Shown here in pieces: positions 8,251 through 17,370 of a DNA stretch of 64,000 nt. Origin of the DNA: Sinisalibacter aestuarii (GTDB lineage Bacteria; Pseudomonadota; Alphaproteobacteria; Rhodobacterales; Rhodobacteraceae); contig NZ_BROH01000008.1 of the NCBI RefSeq assembly GCF_027923545.1, positions 1 through 64,000 of the forward strand, written 5' to 3'. How positions within the stretch are numbered: the stretch's first letter is position 1; each line of letters opens with the position of its first letter. Under the pieces are notes generated by a model, which saw only the letters and a list, made by a program, of their open reading frames with translations, searched no databases and was not told the origin of the DNA. The position numbers were made by a program, and so were the translations under genes.

Positions 8251-8372
8251 AGAAATGGCCCGTCAGGGCGGTTCGGTGCGGATCTGCACCGGTACGGGCA
8301 TGGCCCCTACCGTTTTGCCTCCGGCATGCCTAGAAAGGCGCAAGCGGATGCGCAGCCAGAGGAGCGGCGGAT

Positions 8373-9176
8373 ATGAACGATCTCGCAGGAAAGACGGCGC
8401 TGGTGACCGGCTCGGTGCAGGGTATCGGGCTGGGAGTGGCGAAGGCGCTGGCCGGCGCGGGCGCGCGGATTGCCGTGCACGGGCTGGCGACGCCAGAGCA
8501 AGCCGCCGAAGCGCTGGAGGCCGTGACCGCCGCCGGTGCGCCCGAGGCGCGGTTTTTCGATGCCGATCTGCGCGACGTGGCGGCGATCGAAGCGATGATG
8601 GCGGAACTGGCCGATTGGGGCGGCGTCGATATTCTCGTCAACAATGCCGGGATTCAGAAAACCGTGAGTCTGGCCGATGCCGATGCGGCAACATGGGATG
8701 CGGTGATCGGGGTCAACCTGTCGGCCGCCTTCCACACCATGCGCCTCGCCATGCCCGCGATGGCCGGGCGCGGCTATGGCCGGGTGGTCAACATCGCCAG
8801 TGTGCATGGGCTGGTGGCCTCGGTGAACAAGGCGCCTTACGTGTCGGCCAAGTTCGGGCTGGTCGGGCTGAGCAAGGTGGCGGCGCTGGAATATGCGGCG
8901 GCGGGCAATCGCGAGAGCGGCGGCGTCACGGTCAACTGCATCGCGCCGGGCTGGACCGAGACCGAGCTGATCGAGCCGCAGATCCAGGCCCGCGCCGCGG
9001 ACCATGGTGGCGACAGGGCGGCGGGTGTGGCCGATCTGCTGAGCGAGAAGCAACCGAGCCTGCGTATGACCTCAACCGACGAGATCGGTGCTCTGGCGCT
9101 GTGGCTGTGCCATCCGATCGCCCATAACGTGACCGGCACCACGATCCCCGTCGATGGCGGCTGGACGGCGCAATAG
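8373..9176 (+). CDS. bdhA: 3-hydroxybutyrate dehydrogenase (SDR family)
   Basis: A 267-residue short-chain dehydrogenase oxidising D-3-hydroxybutyrate to acetoacetate with NAD, used in polyhydroxybutyrate and ketone metabolism. The cofactor motif TGSVQGIG is at residues 12-19, NNAG at 90-93, and the catalytic Ser143, Tyr156 and Lys160 are in place within SVHGLVASVNKAPYVSAKFG. The block HGLVAS...PYVSAKFGLVGLSKVAALE and the later LLSEKQPS segment are characteristic of the hydroxybutyrate dehydrogenase group within the SDRs. A short insertion (NRESGG) after the second half of the fold is slightly unusual. The gene is divergent from the ATP synthase operon. Confidence 0.88.
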   Translation: MNDLAGKTALVTGSVQGIGLGVAKALAGAGARIAVHGLATPEQAAEALEAVTAAGAPEARFFDADLRDVAAIEAMMAELADWGGVDILVNNAGIQKTVSLADADAATWDAVIGVNLSAAFHTMRLAMPAMAGRGYGRVVNIASVHGLVASVNKAPYVSAKFGLVGLSKVAALEYAAAGNRESGGVTVNCIAPGWTETELIEPQIQARAADHGGDRAAGVADLLSEKQPSLRMTSTDEIGALALWLCHPIAHNVTGTTIPVDGGWTAQ

Positions 9177-9447
9177 CCGGGCCGCGCTATCGGATTTGTG
9201 CCGCCGCAAAGGGCGCGGGGGCGGAAATCGCGCCCAAAATCCGGGCGCTTGCTGCATCGCAGCATGCGAGGGGCGGCGCGTGCTTGCCTTTGCCGCGACG
9301 GCGGGTGACGCTGGAGGCATAAGGCCCACGGGCCGCGTTCCCTTTCCTTCCATGGGACACGTCACGCCACCCGGCCAACCGCTCTTCTCCTCCCTACGGC
9401 GCGGTCGGGTGGCTGACGCCGGGGCATTCCCCACCAACAGGACTTCT
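9177..9447. other. Intergenic region without a recognised gene
   Basis: The 271-base gap between the convergent dehydrogenase and sulfotransferase genes contains no ORF with family resemblance. A weak 7-bp inverted repeat (9211-9217 with 9229-9235) followed by aaaat is the only structure noted and may help end transcription. Confidence 0.4.
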
Positions 9448-10119
9448 TCAGCTTGCGGGCAGGTCGTAGCCGAAATGGGCGATCTCTTCGGCGCAGGCGC
9501 GCGCCACCGCCGCTGCCGCGCCGGGGAATTGCGCGTAGATCTCCGCCACCGATGCGCCCTCTTTCGGGCGCGACTGGCCCTTGGCGCTGAGCCCGCGAAA
9601 GACCTCCCAGACATCGCCAAGGCCGATCGCGGCAAGCTCGGCTTCGAGGTTTTCATAGGCCAGATAGGTGTCGAGCCGGGCCGGGCCGGAGAGCGGCGCG
9701 ATCTCGGTGTTCACGTCGATCAGATCGGGGTTTTGCGCCACGAAGGCGCCGAAATCGAGTCCGGGCAGGGTGCGCCGCCGCCAGTAATAGCGCGAGATCA
9801 CCGCGTCGAACGGGTTCCGCCAGATGGTGATCTTGCGATAATCCCGCCAGATCGCAGCGGGGATGCGGGCTTTCAGGCTTGGCGCGGTCTCGTGCGCCAC
9901 GAAACCGCCCGCGCTCACGGAGCCATCCGGCCAACGTGTATTTTCGAAATTCTGCGCGCCGCGCCCGGCGAGCGCCTGCCGGGCCTTTTCATCGCCCCAG
10001 CCAAGCGGGGTGATGACGCAATCCGGCCCGCAAAAGGCCGACAGAGCCATCTCGAACGATGAGCCGCCGACCTTCTTTGTCTTGATGAAGATGAGTTTGC
10101 GGGTGTGCGAAACGATCAT
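9448..10119 (-). CDS. Sulfotransferase-family protein
   Basis: A 223-residue protein beginning with a short strand and the loop KTKKVGGSSFEMAL, which resembles the 5'-phosphosulfate-binding loop (K-T-x-G-(T/S)-S/T) of sulfotransferases that use PAPS. A later ITIWRNPFDAVISRYYWRR block matches the 3'-phosphate-binding region (R-x-P-x-(D/E)-x3-S-x-Y) of the same fold. The acceptor cannot be told; bacterial relatives act on lipids or surface carbohydrates. The upstream lipoprotein gene on the same strand is 24 bases away, so the two may be transcribed together. Confidence 0.78.
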   Translation of the reverse strand: MIVSHTRKLIFIKTKKVGGSSFEMALSAFCGPDCVITPLGWGDEKARQALAGRGAQNFENTRWPDGSVSAGGFVAHETAPSLKARIPAAIWRDYRKITIWRNPFDAVISRYYWRRRTLPGLDFGAFVAQNPDLIDVNTEIAPLSGPARLDTYLAYENLEAELAAIGLGDVWEVFRGLSAKGQSRPKEGASVAEIYAQFPGAAAAVARACAEEIAHFGYDLPAS

Positions 10120-10143
10120 CGGGCGGCACAGGCCCCGGCGCGG

Positions 10144-10743
10144 TCAGATGCCGCGCGCGAGGATTTCGCCGTTATTGTCCGGGTCCATGTCGTGATATTC
10201 GCGGCGCACCACGCCCTGGTACTGGGCGAACTCGGCCTGAACGTTCTCGGGGAACATCGACACCTTGAAGCCTTCGAAGCCGGGCAGCCCGCGCAGGACC
10301 GTCGATATCGAATTGGCGCAGAACGCCTTTGGCACCGCGCCGTATTCCTGCACCGCGCGCAGCGCCTGCTCGGCCACGGCGGCGGGCACCACCAGATCCT
10401 GCCGCACCACGCGCCAGGTCGTGCGCGAATGGTAGTCGATGTAGAAATCGACCGCCGGGTCGGTCATGCCGAAGACCACGTCGTTGCGCTCGGGCAGGCG
10501 GGGGTGATGAAAGCTGCCGGCCGGATCGAACAGCACCCGTTCCGACGGGGCCGACACCATCAGCGCCGCATGGCCGCCATTGCCGGAACGTTCGTTGATG
10601 ACGGTGAACAGCGTCAGCGTCGGCGGGCCGGAGGTGGAGAAGCGCGCGCGTTCGACGGCCTCGTCCGGCGCCCAGACGGATTCGGCGCTGCCGCAGGCGG
10701 CAAGACCGAGAAGGAGGGTGAGCAGAACGAAAATGCGTCTCAT
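10144..10743 (-). CDS. Conserved hypothetical lipoprotein
   Basis: A 199-residue protein with a lipoprotein signal peptide: a positive start (MRR), a hydrophobic core and the lipobox LAAC with the modified cysteine at residue 17. The mature part has a segment SGNGGHAALMVSAPSERVLFDPAGSF that looks like a papain/transglutaminase-type fold fragment (a histidine in GGHAAL and a later FCANSIS cysteine), but no catalytic triad could be assigned. I do not recognise a named family. It ends 24 bases before the sulfotransferase gene on the same strand. Confidence 0.75.
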   Translation of the reverse strand: MRRIFVLLTLLLGLAACGSAESVWAPDEAVERARFSTSGPPTLTLFTVINERSGNGGHAALMVSAPSERVLFDPAGSFHHPRLPERNDVVFGMTDPAVDFYIDYHSRTTWRVVRQDLVVPAAVAEQALRAVQEYGAVPKAFCANSISTVLRGLPGFEGFKVSMFPENVQAEFAQYQGVVRREYHDMDPDNNGEILARGI

Positions 10744-10824
10744 AGCGGCAGCATACCCCGGTAATTCAAAAACTGTGTGACATCCGGAGCGGAGGCGCAG
10801 GCGCGCGCGCCCCGGACGCCGAGA

Positions 10825-10959
10825 TCAGGCGTTGAAGATCGCCATGAAGATGAGAATCGCGAAGATCGCGATGACGGAACGCACCGTGATCTTGATGAAA
10901 CCCTCGTAGGTCTTTTCCTGCACGCGGGTATCCATCGTGCCGTGTTGATGTTCAGCCAT
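10825..10959 (-). CDS. aa3-type cytochrome c oxidase subunit IV (small)
   Basis: A 44-residue protein, too short for ordinary gene finding but supported by a GGGAG ribosome-binding site about 8 bases upstream and a clear family pattern: a hydrophilic N-terminus (MAEHQHGTMDTRVQEKTYEG) then one membrane helix (FIKITVRSVIAIFAILIFMAIFNA). This is the pattern of the small fourth subunit found in crystal structures of alphaproteobacterial aa3 oxidases (COX4_pro_2 family). It is not required for catalysis. The genes for the larger subunits are not in the window. Confidence 0.9.
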   Translation of the reverse strand: MAEHQHGTMDTRVQEKTYEGFIKITVRSVIAIFAILIFMAIFNA

Positions 10960-11092
10960 ATCTTTCTCCCTAACCATCTTTGCGTGGTCGTGATATCAAT
11001 CGACGCTTAGACGATTTGTCGCGCCCTGTCACGGCCCCGGATGCCCCCTGAGTCGCAGGCGTGGCAGACAGGGCGCAGGCGCTGATTTTCCC

Positions 11093-11121
11093 TTGCCACC
11101 CTGGGCGATCCGGCCTATACG
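11093..11121 (+). promoter_or_regulatory. Sigma-70-type promoter for rpmI-rplT
   Basis: TTGCCA (11093-11098) and TATACG (11116-11121) are separated by exactly 17 bases. Transcription would begin near 11128, giving a leader of about 70 bases before rpmI, in which ribosomal protein L20 could bind to autoregulate (known in other bacteria; not visible here as a defined structure). Confidence 0.55.
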
Positions 11122-11197
11122 CCCGACTTCAACCGCGCGGCCGGCCGATGTGGCATGCCGAGTCGCGCTATTCTGGTAACCTCGCAAGGAGACCGAA

Positions 11198-11398
11198 ATG
11201 CCCAAGATGAAGACCAAGTCGAGCTGCAAGAAGCGGTTCAGCATGACGGCCTCTGGCCGCGTCAAGACGGGCCAGGCCGGCAAGCGCCATGGCATGATCA
11301 AGCGTCACAAGAAGTTCATCCGCCAGGCGCGGGGGACGACCCTGTTGTCGAAGGCTGATGAGCAGATCATCAAGCCGATGATGCCCTATTCGCGCTAA
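11198..11398 (+). CDS. rpmI: 50S ribosomal protein L35
   Basis: A 66-residue, lysine/arginine-rich protein of typical length. [20 protein letters not shown] at the start and [12 protein letters not shown] in the middle are diagnostic for L35. An AAGGAG ribosome-binding site precedes the ATG. infC, the usual upstream neighbour in many bacteria, is absent, as is normal for this group. rplT follows after 13 bases. Confidence 0.98.
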   Translation: MPKMKTKSSCKKRFSMTASGRVKTGQAGKRHGMIKRHKKFIRQARGTTLLSKADEQIIKPMMPYSR

Positions 11399-11411
11399 GG
11401 AGGCTTGAGAC

Positions 11412-11774
11412 ATGTCCCGCGTTAAAGGTGGAACCACGACCCACGCCCGTCACAAGAAAGTCCTGAAGGCCGCGAAAGGCTATTACGGCGCCCGTTCGCG
11501 CAACTTCAAGACCGCGACCCAGGCCGTCGACAAGGCCAATCAATATGCGACCCGCGACCGCAAGCAGCGCAAGCGCAACTTCCGCGCGCTGTGGATCCAG
11601 CGGATCAACGCCGCCGTGCGCGCTCATGACGAGGCGCTGACCTATTCGCGCTTCATCAACGGCCTCGGCAATGCCGGGATCGAGGTGGACCGCAAGGTGC
11701 TCGCCGATCTCGCCGTGAACGAGCCGGAAGCCTTCGGCGCCATCGTCGACAAGGCGAAAGCCGCGCTGGCCTGA
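11412..11774 (+). CDS. rplT: 50S ribosomal protein L20
   Basis: A 120-residue protein with the L20 pattern: [20 protein letters not shown], then [15 protein letters not shown], and [19 protein letters not shown], followed by a helical C-terminal domain ([23 protein letters not shown]). It binds 23S rRNA early in 50S assembly. A GGAGG-like site (aaggaggctt) precedes the start; the gene is 13 bases after rpmI and forms an operon with it. Confidence 0.98.
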   Translation: MSRVKGGTTTHARHKKVLKAAKGYYGARSRNFKTATQAVDKANQYATRDRKQRKRNFRALWIQRINAAVRAHDEALTYSRFINGLGNAGIEVDRKVLADLAVNEPEAFGAIVDKAKAALA

Positions 11775-11799
11775 TCCGGGCGGCAGAGTGATTTCGGGA

Positions 11800-11828
11800 T
11801 GCGCCGGCCTTAAGTGCCGGCGCATTTT
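11800..11828 (+). terminator. Rho-independent terminator after rplT
   Basis: A perfect 9-bp inverted repeat (11800-11808 with 11816-11824) is followed by tttt and another T-rich stretch. It separates rpmI-rplT from the trkH gene. Confidence 0.8.
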
Positions 11829-11927
11829 CGTTTCGGCATGGCCCATTGCCCTCCTGCCGCCACCGTATAATGGTGGGCCTGCGGATCGGCGTGACGGCGG
11901 TCCGGTGACGGGTCGCGCGGGGAGCCG

Positions 11928-13343
11928 ATGAGCATCGTCATCTTCGTCAATGGGGCCGTGATCCTGTTCGCGGCGGTGCTGATGGCGGCCGACGCGGCGC
12001 TGTTTCCGGCCACGGCGGGTGTGTTCCTCACCGCCGCCGTGCTGGCCGGGGCGGTGGGCCTCTTCGTGATGATCGCCACCCGCAGCGCCAAGGCGCGGCT
12101 CGACCGGCTTCACGCCTTTCTGCTCACCGCCTCGATCTGGCTGGTCGCCGGGCTTGTCGGCGCGTTGCCGTTATGGGTCTGGGCGCTTGATCCGGTGGAT
12201 GCGATCTTCGAGGCGATGTCGGGCATCACCACCACCGGATCGACGGTGATGAGCGGGCTCGACGACACGCCGCGCGGCATCCTGTTCTGGCGGGCGCTGT
12301 TGCAATTGCTGGGCGGCGTCGGCTTCGTTGTCACCGGCATGGCGCTGCTGCCGATGCTGCGGGTGGGCGGGATGCAGCTTTACCGCACCGAAAGCTCGGA
12401 AAAGGGCGAGAAGGAACTGCGCACAGCCGCGGCCTATGCCCTTGCCACGCTGACGATCTATCTGGGCCTCGTTCTGCTGGCGGCGATCACCTACTGGGCC
12501 GGCGGCATGTCGCCCTTCGATGCCACGACCCATGCGATGACCACGCTCTCCACCGGCGGTTATTCCAACTACGATGCCTCCTTTGGTCATTTCACCAGCC
12601 CGTTCCTGCAATGGTCGGCGACGCTGTTCATGCTGGCGGGCGGGCTGCCCTTCGTGTGGTATATCCGCGTCTATACCCGGCGGACCTTTCATTCCGAACA
12701 GGTGACGGCCTTTCTGGGCAGCGTCGCCGTGGTGATCCTGCTGCTCACCGTCTGGCTCGCCTGGGCCGATGCGGTGCCGCTTGCCGTGGCCCTGCGGCTG
12801 GTGGCGTTCAACGTTGTGTCGGTCGTCACCACCACCGGCTATGCCACCGCCGACTACCTCACATGGGGGCCGGTCTTTGCCGTCGCCTTCTTCGTGCTGA
12901 CGCCGGTCGGCGGCTGCACCGGCTCGACCGCGGGCGGGGCGAAGGCGATGCGCTGGCTGATCCTGTTTCGCGCGGTGAAGGACCGGGTGCGCGCGATCAA
13001 CCTGCCGCATGGCGTGTTCGTCACCCGCTACGAGGGCCGCGCGGTCTCGGACGATGTGCTTTCGGGCGTGGTCTCGTTCTTCTTTTTCTACGTGCTCACC
13101 GTGGGCGTGGTGGCGATCATCCTCGATTTCGAGGGGCTCGACACGCTCACCGCGCTCTCCGCCGCGCTGACGGCGGTGGCCAATGTCGGCCCCGGCGTGG
13201 GCGAAATCGTCGGCCCGGCGGGCAATTTCGCCACGCTCCCCGACTTCGCCAAATCCGTCCTCGCCTTCGCGATGTATGCGGGCCGGCTGGAAATGCTCAC
13301 CGTCTTCGTGCTGTTCACCCCGGCCTTCTGGCGGGCGCTCTGA
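11928..13343 (+). CDS. trkH: TrkH-type potassium uptake membrane protein
   Basis: A 471-residue polytopic membrane protein with four selectivity-filter loops of the Trk/Ktr/HKT superfamily: TTTGSTV (about residues 95-102), TLSTGGY (about 204-210), TTTGYA (about 302-307) and ANVGPGVG (about 420-427). The ~10 membrane segments match TrkH, which imports potassium with a cytoplasmic TrkA partner. TrkA is not in this window. It sits between rplT and pheS, with a 153-base gap on the left and 70 bases on the right, separate from the translation genes around it. Confidence 0.93.
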   Translation: MSIVIFVNGAVILFAAVLMAADAALFPATAGVFLTAAVLAGAVGLFVMIATRSAKARLDRLHAFLLTASIWLVAGLVGALPLWVWALDPVDAIFEAMSGITTTGSTVMSGLDDTPRGILFWRALLQLLGGVGFVVTGMALLPMLRVGGMQLYRTESSEKGEKELRTAAAYALATLTIYLGLVLLAAITYWAGGMSPFDATTHAMTTLSTGGYSNYDASFGHFTSPFLQWSATLFMLAGGLPFVWYIRVYTRRTFHSEQVTAFLGSVAVVILLLTVWLAWADAVPLAVALRLVAFNVVSVVTTTGYATADYLTWGPVFAVAFFVLTPVGGCTGSTAGGAKAMRWLILFRAVKDRVRAINLPHGVFVTRYEGRAVSDDVLSGVVSFFFFYVLTVGVVAIILDFEGLDTLTALSAALTAVANVGPGVGEIVGPAGNFATLPDFAKSVLAFAMYAGRLEMLTVFVLFTPAFWRAL

Positions 13344-13413
13344 GCCGCGCAAAGCCTTGTGGCGCTGGACAAGCTGCGTTAGCAAGCCTCGAACCTGAAT
13401 TGAGGAAGCCGGG

Positions 13414-14487
13414 ATGGACGATCTGAGGCAGAAATATCTGGACGCGATTGCCGGGACCGACAGCGAAGCGGCGCTGGAAGAGATCCGCGTCGCCGCCGTG
13501 GGCAAGAAGGGCGAAGTGGCGCTGGCGATGCGCGAGCTGGGCAAGATGACGCCGGAGGAACGGCAGGTCATGGGCCCGAAGCTGAACGCCCTGAAGGATG
13601 AGATTAACGCGGCGCTGGCGGCCAAGAAAGAGGCGCTGGGCGATGCGGCTCTGGATGAACGGCTGAAGACGGAATGGCTCGACGTGACCCTGCCGGCGCG
13701 GCCCCGCCCGGCAGGCACGATCCACCCGGTTTCGCAGGTTACCGAAGAAGTCACTACGATCTTCGCCGATATGGGCTTCTCCGTCGCCGAAGGGCCGCAG
13801 ATCGAAGACGACTGGCACAATTTCGACGCGCTCAACATCCCGCCGCACCACCCGGCGCGGCAGGAATTCGACACGTTCTACATGCACCGCGCCGAGGGCG
13901 ATAACCGCCCGCCGCATGTGCTGCGCACCCATACCTCGCCGGTGCAGATCCGCGCGATGCTGGAGCATGGCGCGCCGATCCGCGTGATCGCGCCGGGGCG
14001 GGTGTATCGGTCGGATTACGATCAGACCCACACGCCGATGTTCCATCAGGTCGAGGGGCTGGCGATTGGCAAAGACATCTCGATGGCGAACCTCAAGTGG
14101 ACGCTGGAGGAATTCTGCCGCGCCTTTTTCGAGGTCGACGAGGTGGAACTGCGCTTCCGCGCCTCGCATTTCCCGTTCACCGAACCCTCCGCCGAGGTCG
14201 ACCTGCGCTGCTCGTGGGAAGACGGCAAGCTGCATGTGGGCGAGGGCGACGACTGGATGGAAATCCTCGGCTCCGGCATGGTGCACCCGAAGGTGCTGGA
14301 AGCCGCCGGCGTGGACCCGAACGAATGGCAGGGCTTTGCGTTCGGGATCGGGATCGACCGGCTGGCGATGCTTAAGTATGGCATCCCGGATTTGCGGGCG
14401 TTCTTTGACTCGGATTTGCGGTGGTTGAAGCACTACGGGTTCAGCGCGCTGGATATGCCGACGATGCGGGGTGGGTTGAGCCGGTGA
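13414..14487 (+). CDS. pheS: Phenylalanine-tRNA ligase alpha subunit
   Basis: A 357-residue protein of normal length. It has the N-terminal coiled-coil arm ([20 protein letters not shown]), then the class II aminoacyl-tRNA synthetase domain with [23 protein letters not shown] (motif 1 region), [21 protein letters not shown] (motif 2) and [20 protein letters not shown] (motif 3). It charges tRNA-Phe in an alpha2-beta2 complex with PheT. The GTG start of the following small gene overlaps its stop by 3 bases (14484-14487), so that gene lies within the pheST unit. Confidence 0.98.
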   Translation: MDDLRQKYLDAIAGTDSEAALEEIRVAAVGKKGEVALAMRELGKMTPEERQVMGPKLNALKDEINAALAAKKEALGDAALDERLKTEWLDVTLPARPRPAGTIHPVSQVTEEVTTIFADMGFSVAEGPQIEDDWHNFDALNIPPHHPARQEFDTFYMHRAEGDNRPPHVLRTHTSPVQIRAMLEHGAPIRVIAPGRVYRSDYDQTHTPMFHQVEGLAIGKDISMANLKWTLEEFCRAFFEVDEVELRFRASHFPFTEPSAEVDLRCSWEDGKLHVGEGDDWMEILGSGMVHPKVLEAAGVDPNEWQGFAFGIGIDRLAMLKYGIPDLRAFFDSDLRWLKHYGFSALDMPTMRGGLSR

Positions 14488-14912
14488 GCACGAGTTTCAT
14501 CGCCACGCCCGAGGGTGCGGACTACGCGAGAAACGCGGCTGCCATGGCGGTCGGGTTCTCGATAGCAAATGCCTCTCAGTATCTATTCGCGCCGAAGAAG
14601 ACAGCCAAACAGATCTTGGCTACAGAGCTTGGGGCATACGCTGTTGTCTCGATCTTTACGATCAACCTGCTTGCTTCCAATTTCGGCACGATAGCTGGTC
14701 CGATTTCGGAGAGTGCGGCAAACTGGGCTAGGATAGCGCTAAGTTTCGGCATTGGCTCACTCGCAAGCATTGTGTTCATGATGCTCGATGGTTCGCGACG
14801 TCTGGTGTTCGACAACGGGCAAGCCTTCAGATTTCCCAACGCCGTCTTTCTTTCAATGATGATGGCGGTGTTCTCGGTGGCATTCGCTGGGCTCCTCAGA
14901 ATCATAGGATAG
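14484..14912 (+). CDS. Hypothetical small membrane protein wedged between pheS and pheT
   Basis: A 142-residue protein of unknown function starting from GTG at 14484, which overlaps the pheS stop; a GGGTGGG stretch lies upstream as a possible ribosome-binding site. Three or four hydrophobic segments are visible (about residues 48-68, 80-100 and 118-142), so it is probably an inner-membrane protein. Its G+C content is around 52%, clearly lower than the surrounding genes, and codons such as TCT, ATA and AAA are frequent, suggesting recent acquisition. It ends four bases before pheT and would be co-translated. No family was recognised. Confidence 0.7.
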   Translation: MSTSFIATPEGADYARNAAAMAVGFSIANASQYLFAPKKTAKQILATELGAYAVVSIFTINLLASNFGTIAGPISESAANWARIALSFGIGSLASIVFMMLDGSRRLVFDNGQAFRFPNAVFLSMMMAVFSVAFAGLLRIIG

Positions 14913-14916
14913 AGAA

Positions 14917-17328
14917 ATGAAATTCACACTCTCCTGGCTGAAAGACCACCTCGACACCACGGCCTCCGTGGACGAGATCGCCGAGGCGCTGACCGATCTC
15001 GGCCTCGAAGTCGAGGGCATCGAGAACCCGCTGGCCACGCTTGAGGGCTTCACCCTTGGCCGCGTCAAATCCGCCGTCCAGCACCCTGACGCTGACCGTC
15101 TGCGCGTGTGCATCGTCGAGACTGACGAGGGCGACAAGCAGATCGTCTGCGGTGCGCCGAACGCGCGCGAGGGGATCACCGTGGTTGTCGCCAAGCCCGG
15201 CGATTATGTGCCCGGCATCGACGTGACGCTCAGCGTCGGCAAGATCCGTGGCGTCGAGAGCCACGGCATGATGGCCTCGGAGCGCGAGCTGGAATTGTCG
15301 GACGAGCATAGCGGCATCATCGAGCTGCCCTCGGGCGAGGTCGGCCAGAGCTTCGCCGCCTGGATGGCGCAGAACCGGCCCGAGAAGGTCGACCCGGTGA
15401 TCGAGATCGCCATCACGCCGAACCGCCCCGATGCGCTCGGCGTGCGCGGTGTGGCGCGAGACCTTGCGGCGCGCGGCCTCGGCACGCTGAAGCCGGAGAA
15501 GACGGCCAATGTGCCCGGCACCTTCGAATGCCCGATCACCGTCACCATCGACGACGATACCCGCACCGATGGTTGCGAGGTGTTCATGGGCCGGCTGATC
15601 AAGGGCGTGAAGAACGGCCCCTCGCCGGACTGGCTGCAACAGCGCCTGCGCGCCATCGGGTTGCGTCCGATTTCGGCGCTGGTCGATGTGACCAACTTCT
15701 TCACCTATGACATGAACCGCCCGCTCCACGTGTTCGACGCCGACAAGGTGCGCGGCAATCTCCGCGTGCACCGCGCCAAGGGTGGCGAAACGCTCGTGGG
15801 TCTCGACGAGAAGGAATATACCTTCCCCGAAGGCGCGGTGGTGATCTCGGATGACGAAGAGATCGAGAGCATTGCCGGGATCATGGGGGGGCTGCGCACC
15901 GGCTGCACCGAGGAGACGACGAATGTGTTCCTCGAAGCCGCCGTCTGGGACAATATCCAGATCGCCAAGACCGGCCGTGCGCTGAAGATCAATTCCGACG
16001 CCCGCTACCGCAACGAACGCGGTATCGACCCGGGCTTCAACGCCCCCGCGATCGAGCTGGCGACGCAGATGATCATGGAGCTGTGCGGCGGCGCGCCGTC
16101 GAGCGTGGTGGTGGCCGGCGAGGTGCCGGATACCGACCGCGCCTACAAGCTCGACACCGACCGTGTGCAATCGCTCGTCGGCATGGATATTCCCGCCGAG
16201 GAACAGCGCCGCACGCTGCAGGCGCTGGGCTTCAGGCTGGACGGCGATATGGCCCATGTGCCCTCGTGGCGCCCCGATGTGCTGGGCGAGGCCGACCTTG
16301 TGGAAGAGGTGGCGCGCATCGCCAGCCTCACCAAGCTGGTCGGCAAACCGATGACGCGCGCCTCCACCGGCGTGCCGAAGCCCGTGCTCACGCCGCTGCA
16401 AAAGCGCGAGGGCCTGGCCCGGCGCACCATGGCCGCGCTCGGCTATAATGAGGCGGTGACTTATTCCTTCATCGACCAGACCTCCGCCGAACTGTTCGGC
16501 GGCGGAGCCGATGCGACGATGCTGGAAAACCCGATCTCGTCGGAAATGTCGCATATGCGGCCCGATCTGCTGCCGGGCCTGCTGCAAGCCGCCGCCCGCA
16601 ACCAGGCGCGCGGCTTCATGGACCTTGCGCTGTTCGAGGTCGGCCCCGCCTTCGACGGTGGCGAGCCGGAGGAAAGCCATCTGCAAGTGGCCGGCCTGCT
16701 CGTCGGCGGCTCTGCCCCGCGCGATCCGTGGGGGTCGCGGCGCAATGTCGATGTCTACGATGCCAAGGCCGATGCCGAGGCGGTGCTTGCCGCCATCGGT
16801 GCGCCGGCCAAGGTGATGGTGCTGCGCGATGCGCCCGCCTGGTGGCATCCGGGCCGCTCGGGGCGTGTCGGGCTCGGGCCGAAAAACATCATCGCCACTT
16901 TCGGTGAGGTGCACCCGAAAGTGCTTGACAGGATGGGTGTGAAAGGCCCCGCCGTGGCCTTCACCGTATGGCCCGAGCGCGTGCCCTTCCCGAAATCCAC
17001 CGGTGCCACCCGTCCGGCGCTCGGCGCGTCCGACCTGCAACCGGTCGAGCGCGATTTCGCCTTCGTGGTGGATCGGGATGTCGAGGCGCTGGCCCTCGTC
17101 AACGCCGCCGCCGGGGCCGACAAGGCGCTGATCGAGAGCGTGCGGGTGTTCGACGAATTCCATGGCGAGAAGGCCGAGGCGCAGATGGGGGCGGGCAAGA
17201 AGAGCCTCGCCATCACCGTGCGCCTGCAACCGCGCGACAAGACCCTCACCGACGCCGAGATCGAGGCGGTCGGGGCGAAGATCGTCGACAAGGTGGCGAA
17301 GGCCACCGGCGGCAGCCTGCGCGGCTGA
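14917..17328 (+). CDS. pheT: Phenylalanine-tRNA ligase beta subunit
   Basis: An 803-residue protein of the usual ~800. The order is: start MKFTLSWLKDHLDTTASVDE, tRNA-binding (EMAP-like) domain with GADR-type HPDADRLRVCIVET, B3/B4 editing domain (including the FDADKV and IAGIMGG region), B5 domain with the acid-rich motif around RPDVLGEADLVEEVARI, a class II-like domain lacking catalytic function, and the C-terminal ferredoxin-fold anticodon-binding domain (PVERDFAFVVDRDV ... KSLAITVRLQPRDKTLTDAEIEA). The beta subunit also removes tyrosine from mischarged tRNA-Phe. It starts 4 bases after the intervening small gene. Confidence 0.98.
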   Translation: MKFTLSWLKDHLDTTASVDEIAEALTDLGLEVEGIENPLATLEGFTLGRVKSAVQHPDADRLRVCIVETDEGDKQIVCGAPNAREGITVVVAKPGDYVPGIDVTLSVGKIRGVESHGMMASERELELSDEHSGIIELPSGEVGQSFAAWMAQNRPEKVDPVIEIAITPNRPDALGVRGVARDLAARGLGTLKPEKTANVPGTFECPITVTIDDDTRTDGCEVFMGRLIKGVKNGPSPDWLQQRLRAIGLRPISALVDVTNFFTYDMNRPLHVFDADKVRGNLRVHRAKGGETLVGLDEKEYTFPEGAVVISDDEEIESIAGIMGGLRTGCTEETTNVFLEAAVWDNIQIAKTGRALKINSDARYRNERGIDPGFNAPAIELATQMIMELCGGAPSSVVVAGEVPDTDRAYKLDTDRVQSLVGMDIPAEEQRRTLQALGFRLDGDMAHVPSWRPDVLGEADLVEEVARIASLTKLVGKPMTRASTGVPKPVLTPLQKREGLARRTMAALGYNEAVTYSFIDQTSAELFGGGADATMLENPISSEMSHMRPDLLPGLLQAAARNQARGFMDLALFEVGPAFDGGEPEESHLQVAGLLVGGSAPRDPWGSRRNVDVYDAKADAEAVLAAIGAPAKVMVLRDAPAWWHPGRSGRVGLGPKNIIATFGEVHPKVLDRMGVKGPAVAFTVWPERVPFPKSTGATRPALGASDLQPVERDFAFVVDRDVEALALVNAAAGADKALIESVRVFDEFHGEKAEAQMGAGKKSLAITVRLQPRDKTLTDAEIEAVGAKIVDKVAKATGGSLRG

Positions 17329-17336
17329 TAGCGACT

Positions 17337-17360
17337 GGCACCGACTCGGCGTCGGTGCCA
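17337..17360 (+). terminator. Possible terminator hairpin after pheT
   Basis: A perfect 10-bp inverted repeat (17337-17346 with 17351-17360) and a 4-base loop lies just after the pheT stop, but there is no T-run, so it may act only as an RNA stabiliser or weak pause. Confidence 0.4.
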
Positions 17361-17370
17361 TGCTGCCCCC

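Noticed and set aside
17337-17360. Hairpin resembling the tail of a Cas9 tracrRNA
   Set aside because: It is a simple perfect palindrome after pheT; there is no cas gene, repeat array or anti-repeat anywhere in the window.
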